Origin: Azospirillum sp. TSO35-2
GTDB lineage: Bacteria > Pseudomonadota > Alphaproteobacteria > Azospirillales > Azospirillaceae
DNA length: 64,000 nucleotides
Assembly: GCF_003116095.1 (NCBI RefSeq)
Contig: NZ_LGRA01000013.1
Span: 63,342-127,341, forward strand
Reading direction: 5' to 3'
Below are positions 35,484-45,442 of this stretch, one piece after another. The notes under the pieces were generated by a model. That model searched no databases, was not told the DNA's origin, and worked only from the letters and a program-made list of their open reading frames with translations. The first letter of the stretch is position 1. Each line of letters begins with the position of its first letter. The position numbers and the translations under genes were made by a program.

Positions 35484-36932
35484 ATGCAAAAGAAACTCTT
35501 CCTTGGCTACAAGCTGCGCCGCCTGCGCGAACAGCGAGGCCTGACCCAGGCGTCGCTCGCCAAGACGCTGGAACTTTCTCCCAGCTATCTCAACCAGTTG
35601 GAGAACAACCAGCGCCCGCTGACCCTACCGGTGCTGATGCGGATCGCCGCCGTGTTCGAGTTGGAGCTGTCCGCCTTCCTGGAGGACGAGGACAGCCGCC
35701 TCGTCTCCGACCTGCGCGAGGCGCTGGCCGACCCGCTGTTCGGCGGAGCCCCGCTGACCGCGGGAGAGCTGCGCAGCGTCGTCGGCTCCAGCCCGGAACT
35801 GGCCCGCCGGGTGCTCAGCCTGCACCAGGCCTACCAGAAGCTGCACGAGCGGGTGCAGTCGCTGGCCGACAGCCTGTCGAACCGCGAACAGGGCGACAGT
35901 TTTGCCGGGCCGCAGTTTCCCTACGAGGAAGTGCGGGATTATTTCCACTACTGCAACAACTACGTCGGCCCGCTGGACGAGGCGGCGGAGCGGCTGTGGG
36001 ACGACGAGAAGATCCATTCCGGTTCGCTGCTGAACGAACTCGCCGCCTACCTGAAGCGGCGCCACGATGTGCGGGTGAAGATCGTCGCCGACGAGGCGGG
36101 CGACACCGCCATGCGCAGCTACGACGCGTCCACCGGCACGTTGCGGCTGTCGGCGCTGCTGAACGGGCCGAGCCGGGCCTTCCACATGGCCAACCAGATC
36201 GCGCTGCTGGGCTTCGGCGACCTCATCGACGAGCTGGTCGATCAGGCGAAATTCTCCAGCGAGGACGCGCGCTCGATCTGCCGCGTCGGCCTCGCCAACT
36301 ATTTCGCCGGGGCGCTGGTCATGCCCTACCGCACCTTCGCCGCGCAGGCCCGCGCGCTGCGCCACGATGTGGAGCAGTTGCAAAGCCGCTTCTCCGCCAG
36401 CTTCGAGCAGGTCTGCCACCGGCTGTCGACCCTGCAGCGGCCCGGTGCCCGCGGCCTGCCCTTCTATTTCGTGCGGGTCGACATGGCGGGCAACATCACC
36501 AAGCGCCATTCGGCGACCCGCTTCCACTTCGCCCGCTTCGGCGGCGCCTGCCCGCTGTGGAACGTGCACGAGGCCTTCGCCCAGCCCGGCAAGATCCTGG
36601 TGCAGTTCGCCCAGATGCCCGACCGCACCACCTACATCAGCATCGCCCGCACCGTCACCAAGCGCGGCGGGGCCTATCTGAAGCCCTCGCGCCAGTTCGC
36701 GGTGAGCCTGGGTTGCGAAGCGAGCCACGCGCCGGAGCTGGTCTACGCCACCGGCATCAACATCACCGATGTCAAGGCCGCGGTGCCGATCGGCGTCAAC
36801 TGCCGCTTGTGCGAGCGCACCGACTGCCAGCAGCGCGCGTTTCCACCGATCGGCAGCGAGTTGCGGGTGAACGAGCATCACCGCAGCTTCGTCCCCTACC
36901 TGTTCAACCCGCCGGACATGCCCCAGCGCTGA
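35484..36932 (+). CDS. pccR: PccR/ScfR-family transcriptional regulator
   Basis: 482 residues. An N-terminal XRE helix-turn-helix (LGYKLRRLREQRGLTQASLAKTLELSPSYLNQLENNQRP, residues about 6-45) is followed by a large ScfR C-terminal region. That region includes an ImmA/IrrE-like middle part and the cysteine-containing end GVNCRLCERTDCQQRAFPPIG. This family (RamB, PrpC regulators, PccR) senses short-chain acyl metabolites. Divergence from pccB and TTTGCAAA-like sites in between indicate control of propionyl-CoA carboxylation. The ATG at 35484 fits the family start; an in-frame upstream extension has no support. Confidence 0.92.
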   Translation: MQKKLFLGYKLRRLREQRGLTQASLAKTLELSPSYLNQLENNQRPLTLPVLMRIAAVFELELSAFLEDEDSRLVSDLREALADPLFGGAPLTAGELRSVVGSSPELARRVLSLHQAYQKLHERVQSLADSLSNREQGDSFAGPQFPYEEVRDYFHYCNNYVGPLDEAAERLWDDEKIHSGSLLNELAAYLKRRHDVRVKIVADEAGDTAMRSYDASTGTLRLSALLNGPSRAFHMANQIALLGFGDLIDELVDQAKFSSEDARSICRVGLANYFAGALVMPYRTFAAQARALRHDVEQLQSRFSASFEQVCHRLSTLQRPGARGLPFYFVRVDMAGNITKRHSATRFHFARFGGACPLWNVHEAFAQPGKILVQFAQMPDRTTYISIARTVTKRGGAYLKPSRQFAVSLGCEASHAPELVYATGINITDVKAAVPIGVNCRLCERTDCQQRAFPPIGSELRVNEHHRSFVPYLFNPPDMPQR

Positions 36933-37077
36933 ACACCCATTTTCCCGATCGGGCCCATCTGCCCCATCTGGCCCGCCGCTTGCTGAGAAACGGTCGCAGG
37001 ACCGGGCTCGGCGACGGCATCCGCCGTTTTCGGAACCGGTCCGTGCAACCTGCTTCGCATTTTGCCAATGGCGGGCC

Positions 37078-37986
37078 ATGGACAGTGACATTTTGCATCA
37101 CGCACCGACCCGGCGGGGGACTCCCTTCGCGCCGGAGGCGCTTGCCCGCATGCTGTCGGTGTCGGCCGCCCCGCTCGCCCACAGCCGGGGCATCCATCTG
37201 GACATCCACGTGCTGTCGGGCACGCCGCCGCGGCTGGTCGGCGACGCGGAAACCGCAGCGGCGCTGTGCAACGCGCTGGCCTCCAGCGCCATCGCCAGCG
37301 TCGTCGCCACGCCCGATCCAGGCCCCGGCCGGCTGACCCTGCGCCTGTCGGCCCTGCCCGACGGAGGGGAGCGGGTCACGCTGCGCGCCGAGCTGACCGG
37401 CCGGTTCGACGCCCGTGGCGACGGCGGCGCGGCTGACGGCGGCTTCGGACTGGAGTTGTCCCGCCGGTTGATGGCGGCGCTGGGCGCCCGGGTGACGCTG
37501 GAACGCCAGCCGGACGGGCTGTTGCGCGCGGCGCTGGACCTGCCGGTGACGCTGCCGTCGCGCGCCACCGACGCCGACCGCCTGATGCACTGGGCGCAGG
37601 CCCGCGGCGGCCGGCTGCTGGTGGTGGACGACAGCGCGACCAACCGGATGGTCGTCGCCGGGTTGCTGGCCAAGGCCGGATTCTCGGTGGAAACCGCCAA
37701 CGGCGGAGCGGAGGCGGTGGTCGCCGTCGCCCAGTCGGCGGTGCCGCCGGAGGCGGTGCTGATGGACGTCGCCATGCCGGACATGGACGGGGTCGCCGCC
37801 ACCACGACGATCCGGTCGCTGGGCGACGACCGCGCCCGCATCCCGATCATCGCGGTGACCGCCAACGCCCAGCCGGAGGACCGCAGCCGCTGCCTCGCCG
37901 CCGGCATGAACGACTATCTGACCAAGCCGGTCCGCCGCACCGACCTGCTGGGCGCCCTGGAACGCTGGCTGGCACCGGCGGCCTGA
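37078..37986 (+). CDS. Receiver-domain protein with a degenerate histidine-kinase ATPase-like module
   Basis: 302 residues. Residues 178-300 form a complete receiver: D184/D185, phospho-acceptor D230 (LMDVAMPDMDG), T261 (AVTAN) and K283 (LTKPVRR). Residues 15-160 look like the C-terminal (CA) half of a hybrid kinase: LVGDAETAAALCNALASSAI in the place of the N-box and GGFGLELSRRLMAALGARVTL in the place of the G2 box. There is no dimerisation/phospho-histidine (HisKA) domain and no sensor. It is probably a phosphorelay partner rather than a kinase. It stands alone, and no cognate kinase is nearby. Confidence 0.75.
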   Translation: MDSDILHHAPTRRGTPFAPEALARMLSVSAAPLAHSRGIHLDIHVLSGTPPRLVGDAETAAALCNALASSAIASVVATPDPGPGRLTLRLSALPDGGERVTLRAELTGRFDARGDGGAADGGFGLELSRRLMAALGARVTLERQPDGLLRAALDLPVTLPSRATDADRLMHWAQARGGRLLVVDDSATNRMVVAGLLAKAGFSVETANGGAEAVVAVAQSAVPPEAVLMDVAMPDMDGVAATTTIRSLGDDRARIPIIAVTANAQPEDRSRCLAAGMNDYLTKPVRRTDLLGALERWLAPAA

Positions 37987-37996
37987 CGGCCCACCC

Positions 37997-38548
37997 TCAG
38001 AAGGACGAGTCCGGCTCCGTCAGGAACGCCTCCTCCTCCGGTGTGCTGGGGCGGCCGAGGACGGCGTTGCGGTGGGGGAAGCGGCCGAAGCGCTGGATGA
38101 TCTCGCGGTGACGCTCGGCGTAGCGCAGCGTGGTGTCATCCTCCACCCGCTCGGCGAACAGGGCGACCGAGCGGTCCTGGCTCGCCATGTCCTCGTGGTG
38201 TTCATAGGGCAGATAGAGGAAGATCCGCTCGTCGTTGGTGCATTCCAGGTCGAATTCGTTGGCGATGGCGTGGTCGCTGACCGCGCGGGCCTTGGCGTCG
38301 GTTTCGAAGGCGCGCGGGCTGTCGCGGAACATGTTGCGCGGCACTTGGTCGAGCAGGACGCACAGCGCGATGCAGCCGTCGACGTCCTCCATCCAGTGAT
38401 CATAGTCGCCGCGCGCCGCCGCCTCGTGATGCGGGCCCAGCGTGTCGGCCACCGCCCGGTCGAAGCTGTCCGACCGGCGGAACCAATAGGGCTTCATCGC
38501 CTCGTCGAACCAGAAATCGACGATCTCGTCGATCAGACTGTCCACCAT
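37997..38548 (-). CDS. DUF924 family protein
   Basis: 183 residues. Family markers are EIVDFWFDEAMKPYWFRRSDSFD at the N-terminus, LCVLLDQVPRNMFRDSPRAFETDAKA in the middle, and FLYLPYEHHEDMASQDRSVALF and RFGRFPHRNAVLGR near the end. It is predicted to be an all-alpha TPR-like cytoplasmic protein. The function is unknown. The ATG at 38548 has GGAGACGAGG upstream; a longer in-frame reading runs through the pet operon terminator and is rejected. Confidence 0.9.
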   Translation of the reverse strand: MVDSLIDEIVDFWFDEAMKPYWFRRSDSFDRAVADTLGPHHEAAARGDYDHWMEDVDGCIALCVLLDQVPRNMFRDSPRAFETDAKARAVSDHAIANEFDLECTNDERIFLYLPYEHHEDMASQDRSVALFAERVEDDTTLRYAERHREIIQRFGRFPHRNAVLGRPSTPEEEAFLTEPDSSF

Positions 38549-38589
38549 GCCTCGTCTCCTGCGTGTCTGCCCGGTCGACCCTGTCCCCC

Positions 38590-38621
38590 AAACAAAACAG
38601 GGCGCCCGAAGGGGCGCCCTG
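38590..38621 (-). terminator. Rho-independent terminator of the bc1 operon
   Basis: On the minus strand CAGGGCGCCC-CTTC-GGGCGCCCTG is followed by TTTTGTTT, 33 bases past the cytochrome c1 stop codon. Confidence 0.9.
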
Positions 38622-38653
38622 TCCAGTCGAAACACCGAGCGCCGAGGCAAGCC

Positions 38654-39415
38654 TCAGTGCAGCGTGCTCCACAGCTTGCGCTTGGTCGCGTACATCAGGC
38701 CGGCCAGCACCAGCAGGAACAGGATCACCTTGACGCCCATCTGCTTGCGGGCATCCAGGTGCGGTTCCGCGACGAAGGTCAGGAAGGTCGCCACATCGTG
38801 GGCTTCCTGCTCGACCGTCGCCTTGGTGCCGTCGGCGTAGGTCACGCCGTCGGGCTGCAGGATGTTCGGCATGCCGACCTGATGGCCGGGGAACACCTTG
38901 TTGTAGTTCATGCCGTCCATCAGCTTGACGTCGGCCGGCGGCTCCTCGAACCCGGTGAGGAAGGCGTAGATGTAGTCCTCGCCACCAACGCGGGCCTTCG
39001 CCATCAGCGACAGGTCCGGCGGCAGGGCGCCGTTGTTCGACGCGCGCGCCGCCTGGTCGTTGGGGAACGGCGACGGGAAGCGGTCGGCCGGAACACCCGG
39101 ACGCTTGAACATCTCGCCCGCGTCGTTCGGACCGGCCTGCATCTCATAACCGGCGGCGATGCCCTTCAGCTCGTCCTCGGTGAAGCCGATGCCCGCCAGC
39201 GTGCGGATCGGGACCAGACGCATCGAGTGGCAGGCCGAGCAGACTTCCTTGTAAATCTGGAAGCCGCGCTGCGCCGCCGCCTTGTCGACGGTGCCGAAGA
39301 TGCCGGCGTGCGGCCAGCTCTGCTTGGGGATGTGCACGCCTTCGGAGGCCTGCGCGGCCCCGGCGATGCCGAGCGCCAGCGCCGCCGAGAGGATTGCAGT
39401 CTTCAACGCGCGCAT
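38654..39415 (-). CDS. petC: Cytochrome c1 of the bc1 complex
   Basis: 253 residues. A signal peptide ends near AQA-SE. The haem motif CSACH is at residues 59-63. A PxxxxP-type loop (PPDLSLMAKAR) includes the distal region, and a C-terminal membrane anchor (KVILFLLVLAGLMYAT) is followed by a basic tail. It takes electrons from the Rieske protein and gives them to a soluble cytochrome c. The start codon shares one base with the cytochrome b stop (TGATG). It is last gene of the operon, followed by a strong terminator. Confidence 0.96.
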   Translation of the reverse strand: MRALKTAILSAALALGIAGAAQASEGVHIPKQSWPHAGIFGTVDKAAAQRGFQIYKEVCSACHSMRLVPIRTLAGIGFTEDELKGIAAGYEMQAGPNDAGEMFKRPGVPADRFPSPFPNDQAARASNNGALPPDLSLMAKARVGGEDYIYAFLTGFEEPPADVKLMDGMNYNKVFPGHQVGMPNILQPDGVTYADGTKATVEQEAHDVATFLTFVAEPHLDARKQMGVKVILFLLVLAGLMYATKRKLWSTLH

Positions 39416-40683
39416 CAGGCCTTCTCCATCGGCTTGGCATGGGCGCCGGCGGCGACGCGGCCACCGCCCTTCAGAACGGACTCGCTGATGCTGGTGGGAA
39501 GCGGACGCGGCCGTTCCAGCTTGCCCAGCACCGGCAGCAGAACCAGGAAATGGAAGAAGTAGTAGAAGGTGCCGAGACGGGCGATGATCAGCCAGGCGCC
39601 TTCGGCCGGCTGCGCACCGGCGTAGCCCAGCACCAGCCCGTCGATGGCCAGGATCCAGAAGAACTGGCGGTAGATCGGACGGAACTTGCAGCTGCGGACC
39701 TTGGAGCGGTCGAGCCACGGCAGGAAAGCCAGCAGCGCGATCGAGCCGAACATCGCCAGGACGCCGCCCAGCTTGTCGGGAATGGCGCGCAGCATGGCGT
39801 AGAAGGGCAGGAAGTACCATTCCGGCACGATGTGCGCCGGCGTCACCAGCGGGTTGGCCGGGATGTAGTTGTCCGGATGGCCCATGTAGTTCGGCATGAA
39901 GAACACGAACGCCGCGTAGGCGATCAGGAAGATCACCACGGCGAACCCGTCCTTGACGGTGACGTACGGGTTGAACGGGACGGTGTCCTGCGGGCCCTTG
40001 GCGTCGATGCCGAGCGGGTTGTTCGAACCGCAGACGTGCAGCGCCGCGGTGTGCAGGATCACCAGACCCAGCAGCACGAACGGCAGCAGGAAGTGCAGCG
40101 CGAAGAAGCGGTTCAGCGTCGGGTTGTCGACCGAGAAGCCGCCCCACAGCAGGGTGACGATCGGGTCGCCGACGATCGGGAAGGCCGAGAACAGGTTCGT
40201 GATGACGGTGGCGCCCCAGAAGCTCATCTGGCCCCACGGCAGCACGTAGCCCATGAAGGCGGTGCCCATCATGACGAGGAAGATGATCACGCCCAGGATC
40301 CACAGGATCTCGCGCGGCGCCTTGTAGGAGCCGTAATACATGCCGCGGAACATGTGGATGTAGACGGCGATGAAGAACATCGACGCGCCGTTGGCGTGCA
40401 GATACCGCAGCAGCCAGCCGTAATTCACGTCGCGCATGATGCGCTCGACCGAATCGAAGGCCAGCGAGGTGTGCGACGAATACTGCATCGCCAGGAACAG
40501 GCCGGTGGCGATCATGATCACCAGCATGATGCCGGCAATCGCGCCGAACGCCCACAGATAGTTGACGTTGCGCGGCATCGGGTAGTGATTGTACTCGTGA
40601 TCCATCATCGTGAAGATCGGCAGGCGGCTGTCGATCCAGTTCACGACCGGATTCTTGAATTTCGAGGCTTGAGCCTGAGCCAT
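39415..40683 (-). CDS. petB: Cytochrome b of the bc1 complex
   Basis: 422 residues, a full-length single-chain mitochondrial-type cytochrome b with eight helices. It shows the haem-ligand regions ([36 protein letters not shown] and [23 protein letters not shown]), the Qo-site glycine-rich WGATVI and PEWY ([19 protein letters not shown]). It oxidises ubiquinol at Qo and reduces quinone at Qi. It lies between the Rieske and c1 genes, 28 bases after the former. Confidence 0.97.
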   Translation of the reverse strand: MAQAQASKFKNPVVNWIDSRLPIFTMMDHEYNHYPMPRNVNYLWAFGAIAGIMLVIMIATGLFLAMQYSSHTSLAFDSVERIMRDVNYGWLLRYLHANGASMFFIAVYIHMFRGMYYGSYKAPREILWILGVIIFLVMMGTAFMGYVLPWGQMSFWGATVITNLFSAFPIVGDPIVTLLWGGFSVDNPTLNRFFALHFLLPFVLLGLVILHTAALHVCGSNNPLGIDAKGPQDTVPFNPYVTVKDGFAVVIFLIAYAAFVFFMPNYMGHPDNYIPANPLVTPAHIVPEWYFLPFYAMLRAIPDKLGGVLAMFGSIALLAFLPWLDRSKVRSCKFRPIYRQFFWILAIDGLVLGYAGAQPAEGAWLIIARLGTFYYFFHFLVLLPVLGKLERPRPLPTSISESVLKGGGRVAAGAHAKPMEKA

Positions 40684-40711
40684 CTCGGGGTCTCCAGAAC
40701 CTTAGGGCCGT

Positions 40712-41281
40712 TTAACCGATCCGGATCTTCGTGTCGCCGGTGAAGGCGTAGGTGGGAAGAACCAGATTGGCCGGAGCCGGGCCCTTGCGGATGCGCCCAG
40801 CGGTGTCGTAGTGCGACCCGTGGCAGGGACAGAACCACCCGCCATAGTCGCCGCGCGGATCGGTGACCTTCTGCCCAAGCGGCACGCAGCCGAGATGGGT
40901 GCAGATGCCGATGACGATCAGCCATTCCGGCTTCTTCACGCGGGCGTCGTCGGCGACCGGATCACGCAGGTCACCGAGGTTCACCGTCTTGGCGGACTCG
41001 ATCTCCTCGGCGGTGCGGTGACGGACGAAGACCGGCTTGCCGCGCCAGGTGACGGTGATCGCCTGCCCGACGACGACGGGAGCCAGATCGACCTCGATGG
41101 AGGCCAGCGCCAGCGTGTCGCGGGCCGGGTTCAGGCTGTCGATGAACGGCCAAGCCGCCGAAGCGGCTCCGACAACGCCGACCGCACCGGTGGCAAGATA
41201 CAGAAAATCGCGGCGAGAACCGCCCTCGCCGCTGGAGGCCGCGTGGCCACCCGTCCCGGGCGGATGCGTGGTCTGAGCCAT
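40712..41281 (-). CDS. petA: Rieske iron-sulfur protein of the bc1 complex
   Basis: 189 residues. An N-terminal twin-arginine-type anchor ([23 protein letters not shown]) is followed by the soluble Rieske domain. The 2Fe-2S ligands are C127 and H129 (CTHLGC, with C132 for the disulfide) and C151 and H154 (CPCHGS, with C153). It is first in the petABC operon. A 240-base divergent spacer to trmL presumably holds the promoter. Confidence 0.96.
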   Translation of the reverse strand: MAQTTHPPGTGGHAASSGEGGSRRDFLYLATGAVGVVGAASAAWPFIDSLNPARDTLALASIEVDLAPVVVGQAITVTWRGKPVFVRHRTAEEIESAKTVNLGDLRDPVADDARVKKPEWLIVIGICTHLGCVPLGQKVTDPRGDYGGWFCPCHGSHYDTAGRIRKGPAPANLVLPTYAFTGDTKIRIG

Positions 41282-41521
41282 AAGCCTGTTTCTCCTAAAG
41301 GCATGCCCGACGCACTATACCCGCGCCGGACGACCGTTGGACCGTTCTTTAAGCACGACGCGACGGACCTGTCCGCCGGGTCGACGACCCTCGGCCATGC
41401 CGCGCGCGCCCGGAGTTGGTTTCTCCGGAGTTTCGGGTGCGGTATACCGTCGCGTCGACCTCTTGAAAAGTCCTAGTCCGGGGGACAATTTGTCGCGTGT
41501 GCGAAGGGCACGAACATTTGT

Positions 41522-42061
41522 ATGCAAAACAAACACTTCCAGGCAAGGCCTGCGTTGCGTCTCGTGCTGTTCGAACCGGACATTCCGCAGAACGCCGGCA
41601 CGCTGATGCGACTCGCCGCCGGGCTCGGCGTGGCGCTCGATCTGGTCGAGCCCTGCGGCTTCGTGCTGGACGACCGCCGGCTGCGGCGGGCGGGCATGGA
41701 CTACCTGGACCATCTCGACTGGACCCGGCACAGCTCCTGGGCGGCCTACGCCGCCGCGCCCCGGCCGGAAGGGCAGGCTCCGGGACGGCTGGTGCTGCTA
41801 ACGACGCGGGCGGCGATCCCCTACACCGGCTTCCGCTTCGCCCCCGACGACCGCATCCTGGTCGGGCGGGAAAGCGCCGGGGTGCCGGACGCCGTGCATG
41901 AGGCGGCCGACGCCCGGCTGATCATCCCGATGGTGCCGCCGGCCCGCTCCTTGAACGTTGCGGTCAGCGCGGCGATGGTGTTGGGTGAGGCCTTGCGGCA
42001 GACTGCCGCACCGGGGCCGGACAGCCCCTGGAGCCCCCCGCCGGACACGGACACGCCATGA
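41522..42061 (+). CDS. trmL: tRNA (cytidine/uridine-34 2'-O)-methyltransferase
   Basis: 179 residues of the SPOUT/SpoU class. It shows [31 protein letters not shown] at the N-terminus and the trefoil-knot motifs [26 protein letters not shown] and [19 protein letters not shown], which bind S-adenosylmethionine. It modifies the wobble base of leucine tRNAs. The stop overlaps the hemF start by 4 bases. Confidence 0.94.
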   Translation: MQNKHFQARPALRLVLFEPDIPQNAGTLMRLAAGLGVALDLVEPCGFVLDDRRLRRAGMDYLDHLDWTRHSSWAAYAAAPRPEGQAPGRLVLLTTRAAIPYTGFRFAPDDRILVGRESAGVPDAVHEAADARLIIPMVPPARSLNVAVSAAMVLGEALRQTAAPGPDSPWSPPPDTDTP

Positions 42062-42963
42062 CCGCCGCCACCCCACCCGAATCGGCCACCTCCCCGACCT
42101 CGGCTGAAACCGAGGATCGCAAGGCCCGTGCCGCCGCCTGGTTCCAGGAACTGCGCGACCGCATCTGCACCGCGTTCGAGGCGCTGGAGGACGAGTTGAC
42201 CGGCACCCACGCCGATCTCGCGCCCGGCCGTTTCGAACGCAGCCGCTGGACCCGCCCCGACCATGGCGGCGGCGAAGGCGGCGGCGGCACCATGTCGGTG
42301 ATGAAGGGCCGGGTGTTCGAGAAGGTCGGGGTCAACATCTCGACCGTCCATGGCGTGTTCAGCCCGGAATTCCGCGCCAGCATTCCCGGCGCCGCCGAAA
42401 CCGGCGAGTTCTGGGCCGCGGGCATCAGCCTGGTGGCGCACATGCGCTCGCCGCTGGTGCCGGCGACGCACATGAACACGCGCCACATCGTGACGACCAA
42501 GGGCTGGTTCGGCGGCGGGGCCGACCTGACGCCGATGGTGCCCGACGACCAGGACACCGCCGACTTCCACGCCGGGCTGCGCGCCGCCTGCGACCGCCAC
42601 GACCCGGACTATTACCAGCGCTACAAGGAGTGGTGCGACCGCTATTTCTACCTGCCGCACCGGGGGGAGGCGCGCGGCGTCGGTGGCATCTTCTTCGACG
42701 GCCTGGACAGCGGAGACTGGGAGGCCGACTTCGCCTTCACCCGCGACGTCGGCACCGCCTTCCTCGACACCTACGCGGCGTTGGTGCGCCGGCACATGAA
42801 CCGCCCCTGGACCGCCGAGCAGCGCGAGCACCAGCTCGTCCGCCGCGGCCGCTACGTCGAGTTCAACCTGCTGTACGACCGCGGCACTACCTTTGGCCTG
42901 AAGACCGGCGGCAACACCGAGGCGATCCTGATGAGCCTGCCGCCCGAGGTGAAGTGGCCGTAA
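42058..42963 (+). CDS. hemF: Oxygen-dependent coproporphyrinogen III oxidase
   Basis: 301 residues. It has the family blocks [75 protein letters not shown] and [30 protein letters not shown]. It oxidatively decarboxylates coproporphyrinogen III in haem synthesis. It overlaps trmL by ATGA and converges on a DUF6489 gene 7 bases away. Confidence 0.97.
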   Translation: MTAATPPESATSPTSAETEDRKARAAAWFQELRDRICTAFEALEDELTGTHADLAPGRFERSRWTRPDHGGGEGGGGTMSVMKGRVFEKVGVNISTVHGVFSPEFRASIPGAAETGEFWAAGISLVAHMRSPLVPATHMNTRHIVTTKGWFGGGADLTPMVPDDQDTADFHAGLRAACDRHDPDYYQRYKEWCDRYFYLPHRGEARGVGGIFFDGLDSGDWEADFAFTRDVGTAFLDTYAALVRRHMNRPWTAEQREHQLVRRGRYVEFNLLYDRGTTFGLKTGGNTEAILMSLPPEVKWP

Positions 42964-42970
42964 GGCCCGG

Positions 42971-43288
42971 TCAGCGCTTGGTGGCGTTCAGCCACGGCGC
43001 CCAGGCCTGCCGCACCATCTCGCCCCACAGCCGCATCGGCGCCAGCCACAGGTCGGCCAGCGGGGTGGAGGACGGCATCCCGGCCGCGCCGATGCCGGGG
43101 CCGCCCAGCAGCAGCGGGGTCATCAGCGACGGCGCCAGCAGGCCGCGCATCGCGTCGAAGGACGGGGTGGCGCGGAACTGGATGGCGATCACCTCGGCGT
43201 TCTCCTCCGGGCAATCACGGTGGATGATCTGGATCTCCAGGTTCGGCAGGCTGGCGGTCAGCGTGGTTTCGTCCGGCTTGCGGTCCAT
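42971..43288 (-). CDS. DUF6489 family small protein
   Basis: 105 residues. The N-terminal half LPNLEIQIIHRDCPEENAEVIAIQFRATPSFDAMRGLL is the recognisable core. The C-terminal half is glycine/proline-rich, followed by LADLWLAPMRLWGEMVRQAWAPWLNA, a tryptophan-rich amphipathic helix typical of the family. The function is unknown. The start at 43288 has AGGAGCC about 5 bases upstream. Confidence 0.75.
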   Translation of the reverse strand: MDRKPDETTLTASLPNLEIQIIHRDCPEENAEVIAIQFRATPSFDAMRGLLAPSLMTPLLLGGPGIGAAGMPSSTPLADLWLAPMRLWGEMVRQAWAPWLNATKR

Positions 43289-43402
43289 GGGATGGCTCCT
43301 GAAAGGGTGGGCGGTGGCAGGATAGGGTTTTTGCAACTGCGAAGTAACCCTCTCCAAAGGAGGAGCCTGCAACCAAAGCAGGCGCCGGCCGTTGATGCCG
43401 GC

Positions 43403-44536
43403 ATGGACAACGCCCTCCCCTCTCCCGACAGCGGCACCGGCGCGGACACACCGTCGCCCGAACAGGACGCCGCCTGCGCCGGCCTCGCCTACAGCTCCGA
43501 CGAGACGCCCGGCATCCGGCGACGACGGGCCGGCAAGGGCTTCCGCTACCTCTGGCCGGACGGCCGGACGGTGACGGAGGAGGACACGCTCGCCCGCATC
43601 CGCAAGCTGGCGATCCCGCCGGCCTACCGCGATGTCTGGATCTGCCCCGACCCCGACGGCCACCTGCAGGCGACCGGCCGCGACGCCCGCGGGCGCAAGC
43701 AGTACCGCTACCACCGGCGCTGGACCGAACTGCGCGAGGGCACCAAGTTCGGCCGCATGCTGGAGTTCTGCCGCGCCCTGCCGGGGCTGCGCGAGCGGGT
43801 GGACGCCGATCTGGGCCGGCGCGGCCTGCCGCGCGAGAAGGTGCTGGCCGCGGTGGTCCGGCTGCTGGAAACCACGCTGATCCGCGTCGGCAACGAAAGC
43901 TATGCCCGCGAGAACCACAGCTACGGCCTGACCACGCTGCGTGACGGCCACACCGAGATCGATGGGTCGGAGGTCCGCTTCGCCTTCAAGGGCAAGTCGG
44001 GCAAGGAATGGAACGTGGCGCTGCGCGACCGCCGGCTGGCCCGCGTCGTCCGCGCCTGCCGTGACGTGCCGGGCGACGAGCTGTTCCAGTATCTCGACCC
44101 CGACGGCCAGCGGCACGCCGTGACCTCCGGCGACGTCAACGCCTATCTGCGCGACGCCACCGGCGCCGACTTCACCGCCAAGGACTTCCGCACCTGGGCC
44201 GGCACCGTGCTGGCGGCGATGGCCTTGACCGAGTTCGAAGCCTTCGACAGCGCCACCGCCGCCAAGCGCAACGTCACCCGCGCCATCGAGCAGGTGGCGA
44301 CCCGGCTGGGCAACACCCCCAGCGTCTGCCGCAAGAGCTACATCCACCCCGAGCTGCTCGACGCCTATCTGGAGGGCAGCCTGCTGGACGCGATGAAACG
44401 CGAGGTCGAGGCCGAGCTGCGCGACGATCTGGCCGGCCTGGACGCCGAAGAGGCCGCGGTGCTCGCCTTCCTGCGCGAACGGCTGGAACGCGAGAGCGCG
44501 TCCCGGGCGCGGGAGGGCGCTCGGAAGAAGACGTAG
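43403..44536 (+). CDS. DNA topoisomerase IB (poxvirus type)
   Basis: 377 residues. The N-terminal strand-rich domain begins around GIRRRRAGKGFRYLWPDG. The catalytic domain has Arg in TLIRVGNESYARENHSYGLTTLRDGH, Lys in FAFKGKSGKEW, and the nucleophile Tyr313 in CRKSYIHPELLDAYLEG. It relaxes supercoils by a 3'-phosphotyrosine intermediate. The start is the ATG at 43403; the Shine-Dalgarno there is weak, and the reading frame extends upstream without homology. It converges on an EamA gene 3 bases after its stop. Confidence 0.93.
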   Translation: MDNALPSPDSGTGADTPSPEQDAACAGLAYSSDETPGIRRRRAGKGFRYLWPDGRTVTEEDTLARIRKLAIPPAYRDVWICPDPDGHLQATGRDARGRKQYRYHRRWTELREGTKFGRMLEFCRALPGLRERVDADLGRRGLPREKVLAAVVRLLETTLIRVGNESYARENHSYGLTTLRDGHTEIDGSEVRFAFKGKSGKEWNVALRDRRLARVVRACRDVPGDELFQYLDPDGQRHAVTSGDVNAYLRDATGADFTAKDFRTWAGTVLAAMALTEFEAFDSATAAKRNVTRAIEQVATRLGNTPSVCRKSYIHPELLDAYLEGSLLDAMKREVEAELRDDLAGLDAEEAAVLAFLRERLERESASRAREGARKKT

Positions 44537-44539
44537 CCT

Positions 44540-45442
44540 TTACGGCACCTCCGCCGCGCCCGCCGCCGCGACGCCGCGCTTCAGCCGCTGCTCGCGGTAG
44601 ACGATGAACAGGCCGCTGCCGATGATCAGCGCCGCACCGATGCCGATCCGCAGGTTCGGCGCCGTGCCCCAGACCAGCAGGTCGAGCGCCACCGCCCACA
44701 GGATCGAGACATACTGGAACGGCACCACCACCGCGGCCGGGCTGAGCTGCAGCGAGCGGTTCATCATCGCGTGGCCGATCAGCGCGGTGACGCCCAGCAG
44801 GCCGAGCAGGAAGAAGTCGAGCCAGCCCGGCAGCGACCAGGACCAGGGCAGCGCCGCCCCGCCGATCAGCAGGCCGCCGACCATCTGGTTGCCGACCAGC
44901 GTCAGGCTGCCGGACTGGCGCAGCATCCGGGTGGAGATCACGCTGCTGGAAAAGATGACGGCGCCGAGTAGGGCGACCAGCGACGGCAACGGGTCGAACC
45001 GGCCGGTCGGGTTCAGCACGATGACGACGCCGACGAAGCCGACCAGCACCGCCGCCCAGCGCCGCCAGCCGACGCTCTCGCGCAGGATCAGCACCGACAG
45101 CGCGGTGACGATCAGCGGCGCCGACATGTAGATGGTCATGACGTCGGCCAGCGGCAGATAGCCGACCGCCCAGTAGAAGCAGGCGACGTCCACCGTCATC
45201 ATCACGACGCGCAGGATGTGCAGCGGCAGCCGGCGGACGGCGAAGACCGTGGCCACGCCCTCGCGCAGGATCAGCGGTGCCAACACCGCCAGCCCGAACA
45301 GGCTGCGCACCGCCACCAGCATGGCGACCGGGTGGTCGGCCACCAGCCATTTGCCGAGCGCGTCGTTCAGCGTGAAAAGCGTCATCCCGCCCAGCATCAT
45401 CAGGATGCCGAGGCGGGTGTCGGTCGCGGGTGCGGCGGTCAT
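44540..45442 (-). CDS. DMT superfamily (EamA) transporter
   Basis: About 300 residues with ten hydrophobic segments as two EamA repeats. It begins RLGILMMLGGMTLFTLNDALGKWLVADHPVAM and ends LIIGSGLFIVYREQRLKRG. The substrate is unknown. It shares the layout and C-terminal GSGLFIxYRE motif with the protein at 1903-2817. I used the ATG at 45442; an in-frame GTG 15 codons up has no better signal. Confidence 0.85.
   Translation of the reverse strand: MTAAPATDTRLGILMMLGGMTLFTLNDALGKWLVADHPVAMLVAVRSLFGLAVLAPLILREGVATVFAVRRLPLHILRVVMMTVDVACFYWAVGYLPLADVMTIYMSAPLIVTALSVLILRESVGWRRWAAVLVGFVGVVIVLNPTGRFDPLPSLVALLGAVIFSSSVISTRMLRQSGSLTLVGNQMVGGLLIGGAALPWSWSLPGWLDFFLLGLLGVTALIGHAMMNRSLQLSPAAVVVPFQYVSILWAVALDLLVWGTAPNLRIGIGAALIIGSGLFIVYREQRLKRGVAAAGAAEVP

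Noticed and set aside
38654..40555. Single 633-codon frame covering cytochrome c1 and part of petB
   Set aside because: Only the last 253 codons resemble a protein (cytochrome c1, with its own signal peptide and start). The rest is out of frame within cytochrome b.
41484..41494. GACAATTTGTC palindrome between petA and trmL, considered as a regulator site
   Set aside because: The arms are only five bases and it matches no alphaproteobacterial regulator motif I know well enough to name.
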